64,000 nt of DNA, taken from Schlesneria sp. GTDB lineage: Bacteria > Planctomycetota > Planctomycetia > Planctomycetales > Planctomycetaceae. Position numbers and translations under genes: made by a program. A model generated the notes under the pieces. It had not been told where the DNA came from. It made no database searches and saw nothing but the letters and a program-made list of their open reading frames with translations. Every line of letters begins with the position of its first letter. Positions within the stretch are counted from its first letter, which is position 1. The stretch is taken from the NCBI GenBank assembly GCA_028291515.1, contig JAQGHU010000094.1:16688-80687 (forward strand). The letters run 5' to 3'. Shown piece by piece: positions 17,676 through 27,456 of this stretch.

Positions 17676-18493
17676 GGAAAATCTTCTTGTCGGGACCGTA
17701 CGCTTCCAATGAGGTGTGGGTACTCGCCGATTTTTTGGAGTCGGAAGGGAATCAGGTCTGGCAGCCAGATCGAATTAGTTCGGGTACGGGTAGTATGTAT
17801 ACCGAGGAGATTTTGACAGCAATCAAACGGTGTGACGTCTTCATTGCATGGATTGGGAAGCCTCACCCTAATGTTATGTTTGAATTGGGATATGCACTTG
17901 GAGCAGGCAAGACCGTACTCTTGATCCGTGCTGGCGACGGTAAGATCCCGTTTGAGCTTGCTTCGTTTCCTGTCCTTGCAATTGAAGAACTGTCTCCTCG
18001 CTCTTTGGCTGAAGTGGCTGAGCGTATCAATCAGGCAACAATAAAGTTGCCAGCAGAACGTCCGGATTTTCGAACGGCGCGTGACAAACTTCGTCATATG
18101 TGCGACGACGAATCGTATTTGGATGCTGTTGCTCCCCGCGAATTTGAGGATTCTATCGCTGCGTTTTTGAAAGAGATGGATCTTCAAACCGAACTACTTC
18201 CAGTTCGAAATGACAAGGGATTTGACATCACCATTGAATACGAGAACTGTTTATATGTCGTCGACGCAAAGAAACTAAATCGCAATAGCCGATTGTCTGT
18301 GGTGGAGATTCAACGTCTGCTCGGTGCGGCAACGTTCGCAGAAGCTCGGGGTGCGATTCTGGTGACGTCAGGGGGGTTTACTGCTACGGCCAAATACTTT
18401 GCGCACGATGCTCCAATCACGATTGTACTGCTGACAATTGATGAATTGGTTGGGATGAATCGAAATCGCTTCGTGGAAACGATGCAAAGCTGA
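17672..18493 (+). CDS. Fusion of NDT/TIR-like domain with Mrr-like restriction endonuclease
   Basis: A 273-residue two-domain protein. Residues 1-125 resemble a nucleoside 2-deoxyribosyltransferase or TIR-like fold: KIFLSGPYAS at the start, then DVFIAWIGKPHPNVMFELGYALGAGKTVLLI. The conserved Glu71 in FELGYA corresponds to the catalytic Glu of that superfamily. Residues 155-270 match the Mrr/PD-(D/E)xK nuclease pattern: EFEDSIAAFL helix, Asp185 (GFDITIEY), Asp198-Ala-Lys200 (VVDAKK), then IQRLLGAA and ILVTSGGFTATAKYFA. Such nucleases cut DNA, often modified DNA. The first domain could sense or hydrolyse a nucleotide (for example NAD) or be a regulatory element. Its overlap with the methyltransferase gene suggests a restriction-modification or abortive-infection pair. 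I know of no named system with exactly this arrangement, but I could not search. Confidence 0.78.
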   Translation: MRKIFLSGPYASNEVWVLADFLESEGNQVWQPDRISSGTGSMYTEEILTAIKRCDVFIAWIGKPHPNVMFELGYALGAGKTVLLIRAGDGKIPFELASFPVLAIEELSPRSLAEVAERINQATIKLPAERPDFRTARDKLRHMCDDESYLDAVAPREFEDSIAAFLKEMDLQTELLPVRNDKGFDITIEYENCLYVVDAKKLNRNSRLSVVEIQRLLGAATFAEARGAILVTSGGFTATAKYFAHDAPITIVLLTIDELVGMNRNRFVETMQS

Positions 18494-19709
18494 CGCGAGA
18501 AGGCTGGTGAGATGCATCGGGAAAAGTCGCTTTCGGACAAGGGGACAGAATTCACGTGGGCGCGGCGGGTTGGCCGGGGCTGGTCCAGCCGGCTGGATCA
18601 ACGGGAAGCCCAGGTCGATGGTCGATCGACTTTGATTGCAAGTGCAGCGTGAACAAACCGGAGCTTCGCGAAACGCTCCCGCTCCGGCCACCCGTCGCCT
18701 CGTTCGGCCACTGCGACATTGAGGACTCCGACACCGCAGGGACCTGTGTGAACAGACACGTGGCTTCAGAGAGCCGAATACATTATTCGAGATCGCGATC
18801 TGTCACGAAACATCCACTTTTTTGAGGAAAACCGCCAAAAACAGGGTCGTTTTGTCCCCCATTGTCCTGGGCTGTCAAAATCTGTCAGTCGACTGCCATG
18901 CTGCTGATGAGCCGCGCTGCGGGGCTGCCGACTTTTCCTCGACAAAATGTCGAACTCTCGCAAAGTCCCTCTAGCGTCGCGCACCAAGGAATGGCATAAC
19001 CAACCAAGCAAAGAAACCCGATATTCCGTGGACCGTAACCAACGGCCACACCTGTTGACCGCAAAAAAACGGCCAACACGTGTGGCCGTTTTTTGTTGGA
19101 GCCAGATCAATGTGTCAGTTCAACACCGTCATTTTCAAAATCCGCCTAGACATCTGGCTGACAAATCGCAGACACCCCCAAAACCCTGCCATGGACTGAC
19201 AAATTCTGCCATTTCGTAAGGTTTCGACCGTCCGACACCACACCGAAGTCAAAGGCAACCGCGAACTGAAACATGCCAATCCAAAATCAGAAGACCGCAC
19301 CGCGAGACAAACTGTACTCACCCCCGCCGCCGACTCCTCACTCCCGGAGGACCACAGGTTGTGTCAGCAGCCGGGGGGGGTGTGTCGGAACCTCAGCAGT
19401 ACTGCGTACGATCCCTCACTCCGTCCCTTGCCCTTCAGCCCTTCGCCCTCAGCCTCCCAAGTTGTGTCAGGCGACAATCTGAAGAGGCCAATCGAAAGCG
19501 GCGTCAACGTGCTGCCGACATGCCAAAGCGGATACACCACGCAATCGTCATAACTTCTCCACGGCAGGCTGCGGTCTTCCACGAAGCTCGACACTGAATG
19601 ACGGGGGCGCGAAATTCGTCCCGCATAGTTCACCGCCGACAATCGTTTGTCGCAGGAATCAGGCCATCCCAGCACTTCTGCCCTGAAACTTCACAAATCA
19701 CATCGCCAA
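18494..19709. other. Long non-coding stretch after the accessory island
   Basis: About 1.2 kb with no gene I can support. It holds an AAGGGGACAGAATTC sequence at about 18538, part of the GGGGACAG repeat wording seen again near the RAYT element; a GGCTGGTCCAGCC hairpin near 18579; repeated CTGACAAAT or CTGTCAAAAT words between 18870 and 19210; a strong terminator-like hairpin at 19064-19094; and a G-run of eight at about 19372. It reads like decayed mobile-element or island-boundary DNA. Confidence 0.5.
19064..19094. terminator. Strong bidirectional terminator hairpin
   Basis: Arms AAAAAACGGCCA and TGGCCGTTTTTT pair perfectly over 12 bases around a 7-base loop, with T-runs on both strands. 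A second AACGGCCACA copy lies just upstream at 19041. No gene ends close by on either strand (the nearest stop is at 18493), so it may end a non-coding transcript or mark a lost gene. Confidence 0.75.
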
Positions 19710-20354
19710 ATGAACATCCGGTACGTCACTCGTGAATCCGTGTCTCTCACGCTCGTCGTTCTCGGCTGGTTCGCAGCGGTGGCGGGTGGTCTGCTGTATT
19801 TCAACAACTACGAGACCACGCCGGGATCCACTCGCCCTAGCCCAGATCGCTGGCCGACCGCCGGTGCTGTTCCGTTTTCACAGGGCAAAGTCAATCTGGT
19901 GGTCTTTGCTCATCCGCGATGTCCCTGTACTCGCGCCAGCTTGGCGGAACTGAAGTCCCTCTTGAAAGACTGCCCCGCGCCCGTCTCCACACACATTCTA
20001 TTCTGGGTTCCGCCCAACGCGTCGTCGCCCTGGACAACATCCGATCTTTGGGAGCAGGCCAGGGCGATCGCCGATGTTCAACTGGTCGCCGACGAAGGGG
20101 GCCAGCAGGCCCACTGCTTTGGAGCGACGACTTCCGGGCATCTGATGATCTTCGCGCCCGATGGCACTCGTCTCTACAGCGGCGGATTGACGAATGGCCG
20201 CGGCAGAGTGGGCAATGACTCGGGCCTGGCCGCAATTCGCACCCTCATCATCCAACAACAGCCTCTGCCCGCAGAGACGGCTGTGTTCGGATGCCCCTTA
20301 TTCAACTCCCCATCGTCCGAGAATGGAACCGAATTGTGTCAGAAGCCGCTCTGA
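19710..20354 (+). CDS. RedB-like membrane-anchored thioredoxin-fold protein
   Basis: A 214-residue protein with one N-terminal membrane helix (residues 11-30) and an extracytoplasmic thioredoxin-like domain. The likely redox site is HPRCPC at residues 69-73, a CPC in place of the usual CxxC, at the end of the first beta strand ([14 protein letters not shown]). Proteins annotated RedB share this layout and often stand beside a histidine kinase, as here. The last 64 bases overlap the start of the kinase gene, indicating coupling. It could be the redox or metal-sensing partner of the kinase, which is an inference from context. The ATG at 19710 was chosen because the membrane segment follows directly. 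Confidence 0.72.
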   Translation: MNIRYVTRESVSLTLVVLGWFAAVAGGLLYFNNYETTPGSTRPSPDRWPTAGAVPFSQGKVNLVVFAHPRCPCTRASLAELKSLLKDCPAPVSTHILFWVPPNASSPWTTSDLWEQARAIADVQLVADEGGQQAHCFGATTSGHLMIFAPDGTRLYSGGLTNGRGRVGNDSGLAAIRTLIIQQQPLPAETAVFGCPLFNSPSSENGTELCQKPL

Positions 20355-23300
20355 AAGCTGTCTCGACTTCCAGCGCCGAAGATCTGTTTCGGAAGCATTG
20401 GGACACTGTGGCCCGGCAGACAGATCATTTGTTTGCCGGACTGCTCGTGTTCCAGTGGCTGGCGGCCATCGCCGTGGCGGTGTGGATTTCGCCCATGACC
20501 TGGATCGGCGCAGCCAGCCAGACGCACATTCACGTCTGGATGGCCTGCGTGTTAGGGGCCGTCGTGATCAGCGTGCCACTGATCCTGACTGTGATACGTC
20601 CGGGTCAGATCATCACTCGCCATGCCCTGGCGATCGCCCAGATGCTCATGGGCTCGCTGTTGATCCATCTTTCCGGGGGGCGTTCCGAAACCCATTTTCA
20701 TGTGTTTGGATCACTCGCATTCCTGGCTTTTTACCGTGACTGGCGAGTGCTGATCTCCGCTTCTGCCGTGGTGGCGATTGACCATCTTGTTCGTGGGTTG
20801 TACTGGCCGCAATCAGTCTTCGGGACGGCCGATCCTGAACGCTGGCGCTGGCTGGAACATGCAGGATGGGTCGTGTTTGAGGATCTGTTTCTGATCCGCT
20901 CCTGCATCCAAGGTGTTCGCGAGATGCGGCAGATCGCCGAACGGCAGGCGCGGTACCAGCAACTGTTCAACAACATTAATGATGCGGTGTTCGTATTCGG
21001 TCTGAACGAGCAGGGGGCTCCCACCAACTTTATCGAAGCCAACGATGTCGGTTGCCGCATGCTGGAGTACACCGAGCAGGAACTGTTGCAGCGGACCCCG
21101 CTGGACATCGAGCCACCCGAGTGCGCTGCTGCCACGCGGAAGACATTCGAGAATTTCGGGCTCGACGATCGATATGTTGTCGAGCGAACGTTGGTCTCGT
21201 CGACAGGGCGGCATCTGGCTGTGGAAATCAGCGCTCAAGTGTTCCTGTTAGGTCAGCAGCGGGCCGTTCTAGCGACGATGCGAGACATCACCGAACGCAA
21301 GCGATGTTTGGATGAACTGCAACGTGCTAAAGAAGCCGCCGAAGCGGGTAGCCAAGCCAAGAGTGAGTTTCTGGCCAACATGAGCCACGAAATCCGGACT
21401 CCCATCAATGGCATACTGGGAATGACGGAACTCGCCTTAGACACGGAGCTGACCTTTGAGCAACGTGAGTATCTGGTCGCCGTCAAGCAGTCGGTCGATT
21501 CACTGCTCAACGTCATCAATGACATTCTCGACTTTTCCAAAATCGAAGCCGGGAAGCTCGATCTGGATGTCGTCGATTTTGACCTGAGATCGGATATCGC
21601 CTACACCCTCAAGCCGCTGGCGATGAGAGCTGACGAGAAACAACTCGAACTGACCTGCCGTATCGCAGATGATGTCCCGCAGATGCTGCTGGGCGATCCC
21701 ACTCGGTTGCGGCAGATCCTGATCAATCTCGTCGGCAACGCCCTGAAGTTCACGGAATTTGGTGAGATCGGTGTCGACGTCAGTGTCGAATCGCAAGTGA
21801 ACTCAGAAGCCACACTATTGTTCAAGGTGTCCGACACGGGGATCGGTATCCCCGTTGAAAAGCAGCGGACGATCTTCGACGCCTTTTCCCAAGCCGATAC
21901 GTCGACGACCCGTCGTTATGGCGGCACTGGCCTCGGCCTAACAATCTCGATGAAACTCGTCGAGATGCTCGGTGGCCACATCTGGCTGGACAGTCAGCCA
22001 GGACGAGGGAGCGTGTTCTACTTCACGCTGCAGTTTGGGATGCCACCTGAGGCAAAGGGGCGCGGTCGCTCCGCACTCGGTTCCACACTGGCAGGAGTGG
22101 ACGTGCTGGTGGTCGATGACAACGCCACCAACCGGCGGATCCTGAACGATACGCTCGTGCGGTGGGGCATGAAGCCGGTCGTTGTCGAAGGAGGATATCA
22201 AGCGTTGTCGGCATTGCGAGAGGCGACACAGGCCAATCGTCACTTCCGTCTGATTCTGCTCGACGGAATGATGCCGGACATGGACGGCTTCGAACTGGCT
22301 GCTCGCATCAATCAGGATTCGGAATTCTCAAAATCGACCGTGATGATGCTGACCTCGTTGAATCAGCGAGGCGATGCCGCCCGTTGCCGCGATTTGGGAA
22401 TTGCCAGCTACATTATCAAGCCGATCGTTCAAGAAGAATTGCTGCAAGCGATCCTGAGTGTGCTGGGACTTTCGATCGACGAACGGCCCGCACCGCAGGC
22501 TTCGCCAGTACCAGCCTCAACGAGTGAGTCCCAGAAATTACGCATCCTGCTCGCCGAGGACAATCGAATCAATCAGCGACTTGCCGTCCGATTGCTGGAG
22601 AAGCGCGGGCACCATGTCGTCGTCGTCGCCAACGGCAAAGAAGCCGTCGAGGCCGTCGAACAGCAGACGTTCGAAGTCGTCCTGATGGATGTCCAGATGC
22701 CGGAAATGGGCGGTTTCGAAGCGACGGCGAAGATTCGAGAGGCCGAGCGCAAGACTGGCAAACACCTACAGATCATTGCGATGACCGCCCACGCCATGAA
22801 AGGCGACCGTGAACGTTGTATGGCTGCCGGCATGGACGACTACGTTGCCAAGCCGATTCGCCCCATAGATCTGTGGACCGCCTTGGAAAAAGTTGCGGCG
22901 AGTTCGACGACTGCCCGTTCGAACAAGCCTCCGCAGCAACCGCCCCTCGATCGAGCCCTATTACTGGAACGCGTCGACGGCGATCTGTCGTTCCTGCAGG
23001 AGTTAGTTGACACTTTCATGGAAGATCTGCCAGCGCGTCTGGACGATCTCCAGCACGCGATCTTTCGCCAGGACGCCGACGCCCTGAACAGAGCCGCTCA
23101 CGCCTTCAAAGGCTCACTCGGCAATTTCGGAGAAAGCCAGGCCCTGGACGCTGTAACCACTCTGGAGCATCTCTCGAATGGGAACTTCGCAGAAGCAGAG
23201 TCCACGTTCGCCACTCTGCGAACCTCAGTCATCGAACTCCACATCTCGTTGAATGACCTTCTCTCCGGAGAAACGGCTTCCCCAAATCTGTGGAGTCCAG

Positions 23301-23371
23301 ACCGCGGAAATCCGCTAAATCTCGATCGAGACGGTCAGGACGCTGAACTGGCCGCAAGTGCGAACGAATAA
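20291..23371 (+). CDS. Hybrid sensor histidine kinase with PAS, two receiver domains and Hpt
   Basis: A 1026-residue multi-step phosphorelay protein. Residues 48-205 hold five or six membrane helices with a conserved-looking [17 protein letters not shown] patch. A PAS domain follows (about 217-335), then HisKA with His366 ([14 protein letters not shown]). HATPase_c (about 415-580) carries the N box ([11 protein letters not shown]) and G boxes ([15 protein letters not shown]). Receiver 1 has phospho-acceptor Asp658 ([11 protein letters not shown]), receiver 2 has Asp800 ([11 protein letters not shown]), and a C-terminal Hpt domain has His937 (AHAFKGSLG). This BarA/ArcB-like order passes phosphate His-Asp-His to an unseen response regulator. 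The start overlaps the RedB-like gene by 64 bases. An alternative GTG lies about 45 bases further in. Confidence 0.93.
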   Translation: MPLIQLPIVREWNRIVSEAALKAVSTSSAEDLFRKHWDTVARQTDHLFAGLLVFQWLAAIAVAVWISPMTWIGAASQTHIHVWMACVLGAVVISVPLILTVIRPGQIITRHALAIAQMLMGSLLIHLSGGRSETHFHVFGSLAFLAFYRDWRVLISASAVVAIDHLVRGLYWPQSVFGTADPERWRWLEHAGWVVFEDLFLIRSCIQGVREMRQIAERQARYQQLFNNINDAVFVFGLNEQGAPTNFIEANDVGCRMLEYTEQELLQRTPLDIEPPECAAATRKTFENFGLDDRYVVERTLVSSTGRHLAVEISAQVFLLGQQRAVLATMRDITERKRCLDELQRAKEAAEAGSQAKSEFLANMSHEIRTPINGILGMTELALDTELTFEQREYLVAVKQSVDSLLNVINDILDFSKIEAGKLDLDVVDFDLRSDIAYTLKPLAMRADEKQLELTCRIADDVPQMLLGDPTRLRQILINLVGNALKFTEFGEIGVDVSVESQVNSEATLLFKVSDTGIGIPVEKQRTIFDAFSQADTSTTRRYGGTGLGLTISMKLVEMLGGHIWLDSQPGRGSVFYFTLQFGMPPEAKGRGRSALGSTLAGVDVLVVDDNATNRRILNDTLVRWGMKPVVVEGGYQALSALREATQANRHFRLILLDGMMPDMDGFELAARINQDSEFSKSTVMMLTSLNQRGDAARCRDLGIASYIIKPIVQEELLQAILSVLGLSIDERPAPQASPVPASTSESQKLRILLAEDNRINQRLAVRLLEKRGHHVVVVANGKEAVEAVEQQTFEVVLMDVQMPEMGGFEATAKIREAERKTGKHLQIIAMTAHAMKGDRERCMAAGMDDYVAKPIRPIDLWTALEKVAASSTTARSNKPPQQPPLDRALLLERVDGDLSFLQELVDTFMEDLPARLDDLQHAIFRQDADALNRAAHAFKGSLGNFGESQALDAVTTLEHLSNGNFAEAESTFATLRTSVIELHISLNDLLSGETASPNLWSPDRGNPLNLDRDGQDAELAASANE

Positions 23372-23488
23372 TGCTTCGGCACATGATCAGTTGAGTAGAT
23401 GAGGTGAACTGAGCTCGCCGGCGCTGCTGATGCTTGGTCGTCCTGGTCACCGTGCAGCAGCGTCGCCACTAATTCGAGTCAATTTCAG

Positions 23489-23515
23489 GTACTGACCAGC
23501 TTTTGTGTTGATGGA
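23489..23515 (+). repeat. Left copy of a 27-bp inverted repeat flanking three small genes
   Basis: This 27-base sequence begins GTACTGACCAGC and ends TTGATGGA. Its reverse complement occurs at 24718-24744 with a single mismatch. The two copies bracket 23516-24717, which holds three small membrane-protein genes. It may be a mobile-cassette end or a dispersed repeat. No transposase lies between the copies. Confidence 0.8.
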
Positions 23516-23521
23516 ATCAGA

Positions 23522-23764
23522 TCATTTCTCTTTGTTCGTGGCGAAGTATAGCCACCAGAGGCAAGCGAGCGGGACAAGAAACACTAGAGCTCCGAAGACA
23601 AATGCAGGCGCTAAGCTTGGAAGTGTTGGATATTTGTTTGGGGGCGGTTCATGCAGCAAATCATAGACAATGCCACAGGTCCCAGCGACTAAATAAAATG
23701 CTGACGGTGGCATAACAACCGTTGTTATGGCTATCAATCCGAACAAGCACACTTTGCGCATCAT
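23522..23764 (-). CDS. Small membrane protein, unknown
   Basis: An 80-residue protein with two hydrophobic helices: residues 3-28 (RKVCLFGLIAITTVVMPPSAFYLVAG) and about 50-73 (FVFGALVFLVPLACLWWLYF), joined by a Pro-rich loop. I chose the ATG at 23764 (tandem ATGATG), which follows AGGGAAA; a longer frame to 23872 lacks protein-like sequence. No family is recognised. It is transcribed opposite to the two small genes at 24008 and 24457, within the same inverted-repeat bracket. Confidence 0.5.
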   Translation of the reverse strand: MMRKVCLFGLIAITTVVMPPSAFYLVAGTCGIVYDLLHEPPPNKYPTLPSLAPAFVFGALVFLVPLACLWWLYFATNKEK

Positions 23765-24007
23765 GCCATTTCCCTGTAAAACGAAACAAGCCCAGCTTCG
23801 GCAATCTCGGCAATGCGGCGCGCGTCCATCATGTGCCACTGCCCAAGTGTGGCCAGCCCTGTCCAAAAACAACGGAAGGCCATCAGGGCATGATGGCCTT
23901 ATCGGGAGCTAATCTATCCGTCGCAATTGGCAGTATGCCACTGATGGGTGCAGGGGGAAGCTGAAACGACTTCTGGTTCGGGCCATGCGGTTTGGTATCA
24001 TGCCGCG

Positions 24008-24445
24008 ATGCACACTTTCTTCCACGGCTGGCGACGAAAGGCGGGGGTTATCACGTTGGCGATGGCGTGCGTGGTCACCTGTGGCTGGTTGCGAGGTCGT
24101 ACTCACATCGATGTGGTCGACTACAGCATGCGCTTTACCACAGTCAGCATCACGTCATCTCGACGTGGAGTCATGTGGGAGTCAGACACGCGCCCATCGG
24201 AATATCCAAACGAGGCGAGTGGATTTCAATATAACGTATATGAAGAACACGGATGGTACGAGCCGCATTTTTTGCAGATCGAAGGGCATGTTTTCGGATT
24301 CGCTGGCTTCCTCTTCTACTGGCGGGAAACGACGGCAGACGTTGTTGGGGGAACACTCGTCAATGCGCCCTACTGGTCGATTGCCGTCCCTCTGACCCTT
24401 CTCTCCGCCTACCTGATTATCTGGAAGCCACGGAAGCGGGTGTGA
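24008..24445 (+). CDS. Small membrane-anchored protein, planctomycete hypothetical type
   Basis: A 145-residue protein with an N-terminal hydrophobic helix (GVITLAMACVVTCGW), an extracytoplasmic middle part rich in aromatic and charged residues, and a C-terminal helix ending in the basic stop-transfer IIWKPRKR. This layout, with the PYWSIAVPLTLLSAYLI segment before the basic end, is common among planctomycete hypothetical proteins. The function is unknown. The ATG at 24008 directly precedes the hydrophobic segment. The next small gene follows 11 bases after the stop, so they are probably co-transcribed. Confidence 0.68.
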   Translation: MHTFFHGWRRKAGVITLAMACVVTCGWLRGRTHIDVVDYSMRFTTVSITSSRRGVMWESDTRPSEYPNEASGFQYNVYEEHGWYEPHFLQIEGHVFGFAGFLFYWRETTADVVGGTLVNAPYWSIAVPLTLLSAYLIIWKPRKRV

Positions 24446-24456
24446 GGTGCTGAGCC

Positions 24457-24681
24457 ATGCAAAATAAATCGGGGATAGCGATAGTCTTGTTGTCCGCCAC
24501 GGCGCTGACGGCGTTCGTTGACGTGTGGATTGCGACGAAGTTGCCGAGGCTAATGCTGGCCTTTCGCAACATGGATAACCCAGAACCAGGCCCACTACCT
24601 GTCGCGTGCGCTCTTGTTCTTGTCAGCTCACCGATTGTCGTAGGTTGGATTGCTTTCGCAAAAGCCTGCCGTTCGAAGTGA
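24457..24681 (+). CDS. Small two-helix membrane protein, unknown
   Basis: A 74-residue protein. Residues 6-26 and 46-68 are hydrophobic (IAIVLLSATALTAFVDVWIA; ACALVLVSSPIVVGWIAFA) with a Pro-rich loop between, so both ends should face the same side. The basic C-terminus (KACRSK) suggests it is cytoplasmic. It starts 11 bases after the preceding gene. I recognise no family. Small size and lack of motif keep confidence moderate. Confidence 0.55.
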   Translation: MQNKSGIAIVLLSATALTAFVDVWIATKLPRLMLAFRNMDNPEPGPLPVACALVLVSSPIVVGWIAFAKACRSK

Positions 24682-24710
24682 AGCCACGGATGCCCCCATC
24701 CTAAATTAGT

Positions 24711-24788
24711 TGGTCAGTCCATCAACACAAAGGCTGGTCAGTACCCAATCTCATCAGCGATACACTTGCTGGTCAGTCCGTTGACTTA
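24711..24788. repeat. TGGTCAGT repeats, including the right copy of the 27-bp inverted repeat
   Basis: TGGTCAGTCC at 24711, TGGTCAGTAC at 24735 and TGGTCAGTCC at 24770 are spaced 24 and 35 bases apart. Bases 24718-24744 are the inverted partner of 23489-23515 with one mismatch. The first and third units continue as CATCAAC and GTTGAC, which are near-complements. The rest of the 24682-25220 gap (about 430 bases) shows no gene; the promoter for the protease gene at 25221 should be there. Confidence 0.65.
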
Positions 24789-25220
24789 ATCGCAGCGGCC
24801 CAGCCGTCACGACGAGATTTGATGAGTTACATCTTGAAAATCGATGTAAGTCGTTAGTCTTCGTCGGCCTGCCTCTGTAATCTGCTAGTTCAACAGTCCG
24901 TGGCGTGACGCGGCACATTTCGGGCGCTTGTCTCGGACGCAAAGCGCAGTCGAGCGATGACAGTTCTTGCAGGCCTTCCGGACGTTTCAGGCTCTTCAAT
25001 CATCGCGCCCGCGCCCGCTTCTCAGCTTTTACGCTGGTTGGTGCGGCATTTTTCGCAGATTTGATGTGGCGGCGCCGCATTTGGTGGAAACTGCTGTTCG
25101 TGAACGATACAACAGCTTCGATGTTTTTTGTCACATCTCGACGTTATATTCGGTGTTGATCGTCCGACGTTGCTAGACCCGTGTCATCCTTTTGACATTT
25201 TGCGGAGCGAGGATTTCTTC

Positions 25221-27269
25221 ATGCCACCTGTTAGGAAGTCTTCTAGTTCCCGCAAGTCTAAGTCCTCTGAAACAGCTCCAAATATGGGGCTTATTGGCGG
25301 CATTGGAGCAGGAGTCATCGTCGTTGTTGTCTTCGCGATGCAGTCGGGACGTTCGCAATTGCCGACGCCACCTATCGCGAGCACCGAGCCTGCTGCGCCG
25401 ATCGTGCCTGTTGCCACGCAGGCTACTCCATCAGCACCAATTGCAGCTGCCACCCCCGCGGTGCCCGTTTTTGAACAGGGGCCTCCGCCCCTGCCGGACA
25501 AGTTTGTATTTGAACCTTTGTTTGTCTCAGATCAGAAGCCGATCGCCCCGGCAACAGCTTTCGCGGTCCGCCACGCTGATTTTCCAACGCCAATCATTTT
25601 GAGTTGCCTGAATATTTTCCCCGCTGACACACGTCCCCAGGATCTTCCGAAGCTGATCAAAAAGGTGACGTTGGCCGACAAGTTTACAGGATCAAAGCTA
25701 GGCGAATTTGAAGGGAGCATCATTCCGATCCCTGACTCGGCACCGATCGGGAAAGATTCGTATGCGGGCGACATCGTTGCCTTGTGGAGTTCGCCAAGCA
25801 CGGGGGTCACTGCGGCAAACATGTCCACGAAAGGGACGCGACAGGGGGAACCAATCTGGATGGCGACTCGCATCAACGGTGACGGCGTAAACAAGCTGCA
25901 CAAGGCTGTTGTCACTCGCGTCGAGCCAAATGCACTGCAGTATAAGTTCGACAACGCGACCCTCAACTTCTCTGCCACCGCCGGCAGTCCGATGCTGAAC
26001 GCAAAAGGTGAAGTCGTTGCGATTCATCTGGGCGAGAATAAGTCCATACCGGGCACTGGTATCGCTAATCCTGTTGGCACCTTTCTTCCACACCTGGTCG
26101 CCGGTTGCCGGACGACCCCAGCTTCAAGCCAAGCCCTGGCGCTTCGCGAATTGAGCGGTACCGATCTGGTCGAGTTCGTCGAGCCGTCCGTTGTCGTGAT
26201 TCGAGTCGTTGGTCAGTACGGCGACTCTCTGGGTAGCGGGTTCGTCGTTGATAAGTCCGGGCTGATCGTCACGAATTATCACGTCATTGAAGGGGCCAAA
26301 TCGGCGACCGCTGTCTTTCGGACAAAGGAAGAATTCGAGATCAAGGGATATTGGGCCCTGGACCCGCTCAGCGATCTGGCGGTGCTGCAAATTGATTGCC
26401 CGGCAGACAAATTGCATCCCGTGACTCTTGCCAAAGAACTGCCCAAAAAGGGTGAGACGGTCGCGGCATTCGGCGCTCCGCACGGCCTGGACTTCTCGTA
26501 CACCAAGGGGGATGTCAGTGCCTTGCGTGAAGGGACCGAATTCAAGAAGAAAGGACAATACATCCAGACCTCTGCAGCAATTTCTCAAGGCAACAGTGGC
26601 GGCCCTTTGACGAACATGAAGGGTGAAGTTGTTGGCGTAAACTCGTTCAAGAGAGCCAGCGGCGAAAACTTGAACTTTGCGATCTCTGCTATGGATGTCA
26701 CCTCGATCCTTGCTAAAAAAGCGGGCTATCTGGGGAAGATCTCGCCGACGGACATTCCTGATCGCTCAGGCGGCCGCATTAAGGCCGAGGATTTAACTGG
26801 TACAGAACGAGGCAACGTGTTATTGGGCCGGATTCATGAAGCCGTCGTGATTATTGAAGGGGTGACCTACGACCCCACCGGACGGCTAGAGACGTTCGTC
26901 TTAAGGAACTGCGAAAGTGCAATTGATAAACAATTGAAGTGGAAGCGGTTGACACGACGTGACCAACCTTCGGCGTCGACAGCATTCATGGTGATTGTCG
27001 TCTATTTCGATTTCGATGAATCGAAGCGAGACCTCGTGACAGAGATTCATATCTTGACACAGATAATTGCTCGCGATGTCGACGAAAACCGACGACCGAT
27101 CGTGGCCTTGGTTTACAAAGAGGATGTGACTGTCGGTACAGTGTCGATCAAGGCATTGGTCAATGGCATCATTCCGCGAACTCTGGAGACTTCAGTGCCG
27201 AAATCATTTAACAAGCTGGCGACTGCGTACAAAAAGGCGGCACGTGATATCGAAAGCGGCGCGAAGTAG
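25221..27269 (+). CDS. HtrA/DegP-like serine protease with a degenerate protease-like first half
   Basis: A 682-residue membrane-anchored protein: basic Ser/Lys-rich cytoplasmic start, one helix (about residues 32-48), then a Pro/Ala linker. Residues 100-290 look like a decayed trypsin fold that ends with TAGSPMLNAKGEVVAIH (Ser256) but lacks a clear His-Asp pair. Residues 310-500 are a full S1C protease: His354 (TNYHVIEG), Asp385 (SDLAVLQ), Ser459 (QGNSGGPL). No PDZ domain is evident; the C-terminal 180 residues are an unassigned domain. HtrA proteins degrade misfolded envelope proteins. The ATG at 25221 has GCGAGGA eight bases upstream. It stands alone. Confidence 0.87.
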   Translation: MPPVRKSSSSRKSKSSETAPNMGLIGGIGAGVIVVVVFAMQSGRSQLPTPPIASTEPAAPIVPVATQATPSAPIAAATPAVPVFEQGPPPLPDKFVFEPLFVSDQKPIAPATAFAVRHADFPTPIILSCLNIFPADTRPQDLPKLIKKVTLADKFTGSKLGEFEGSIIPIPDSAPIGKDSYAGDIVALWSSPSTGVTAANMSTKGTRQGEPIWMATRINGDGVNKLHKAVVTRVEPNALQYKFDNATLNFSATAGSPMLNAKGEVVAIHLGENKSIPGTGIANPVGTFLPHLVAGCRTTPASSQALALRELSGTDLVEFVEPSVVVIRVVGQYGDSLGSGFVVDKSGLIVTNYHVIEGAKSATAVFRTKEEFEIKGYWALDPLSDLAVLQIDCPADKLHPVTLAKELPKKGETVAAFGAPHGLDFSYTKGDVSALREGTEFKKKGQYIQTSAAISQGNSGGPLTNMKGEVVGVNSFKRASGENLNFAISAMDVTSILAKKAGYLGKISPTDIPDRSGGRIKAEDLTGTERGNVLLGRIHEAVVIIEGVTYDPTGRLETFVLRNCESAIDKQLKWKRLTRRDQPSASTAFMVIVVYFDFDESKRDLVTEIHILTQIIARDVDENRRPIVALVYKEDVTVGTVSIKALVNGIIPRTLETSVPKSFNKLATAYKKAARDIESGAK

Positions 27270-27456
27270 CTCGCGTCAGGACTGGAGATCAGGAGCACAG
27301 GTTAACTGTTGACACATGGACAGAGTGGATCACCGCTTTGAATCCACCATCCACTCGCGATGCAGACCCCGCAATTCGTTATTCAGCTCACTACGACTGT
27401 ACCTGTTCGCTTCTCAGCCCCCATCATTTGCAACGCAGGAAATCAGCGCTCCTGGT

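Noticed and set aside
23489..24788. Integron cassette with attC sites
   Set aside because: The repeats are inverted, 27 bp, and lack a clear GTTRRRY/RYYYAAC pair and the imperfect-palindrome form of attC. The genes are in both orientations.
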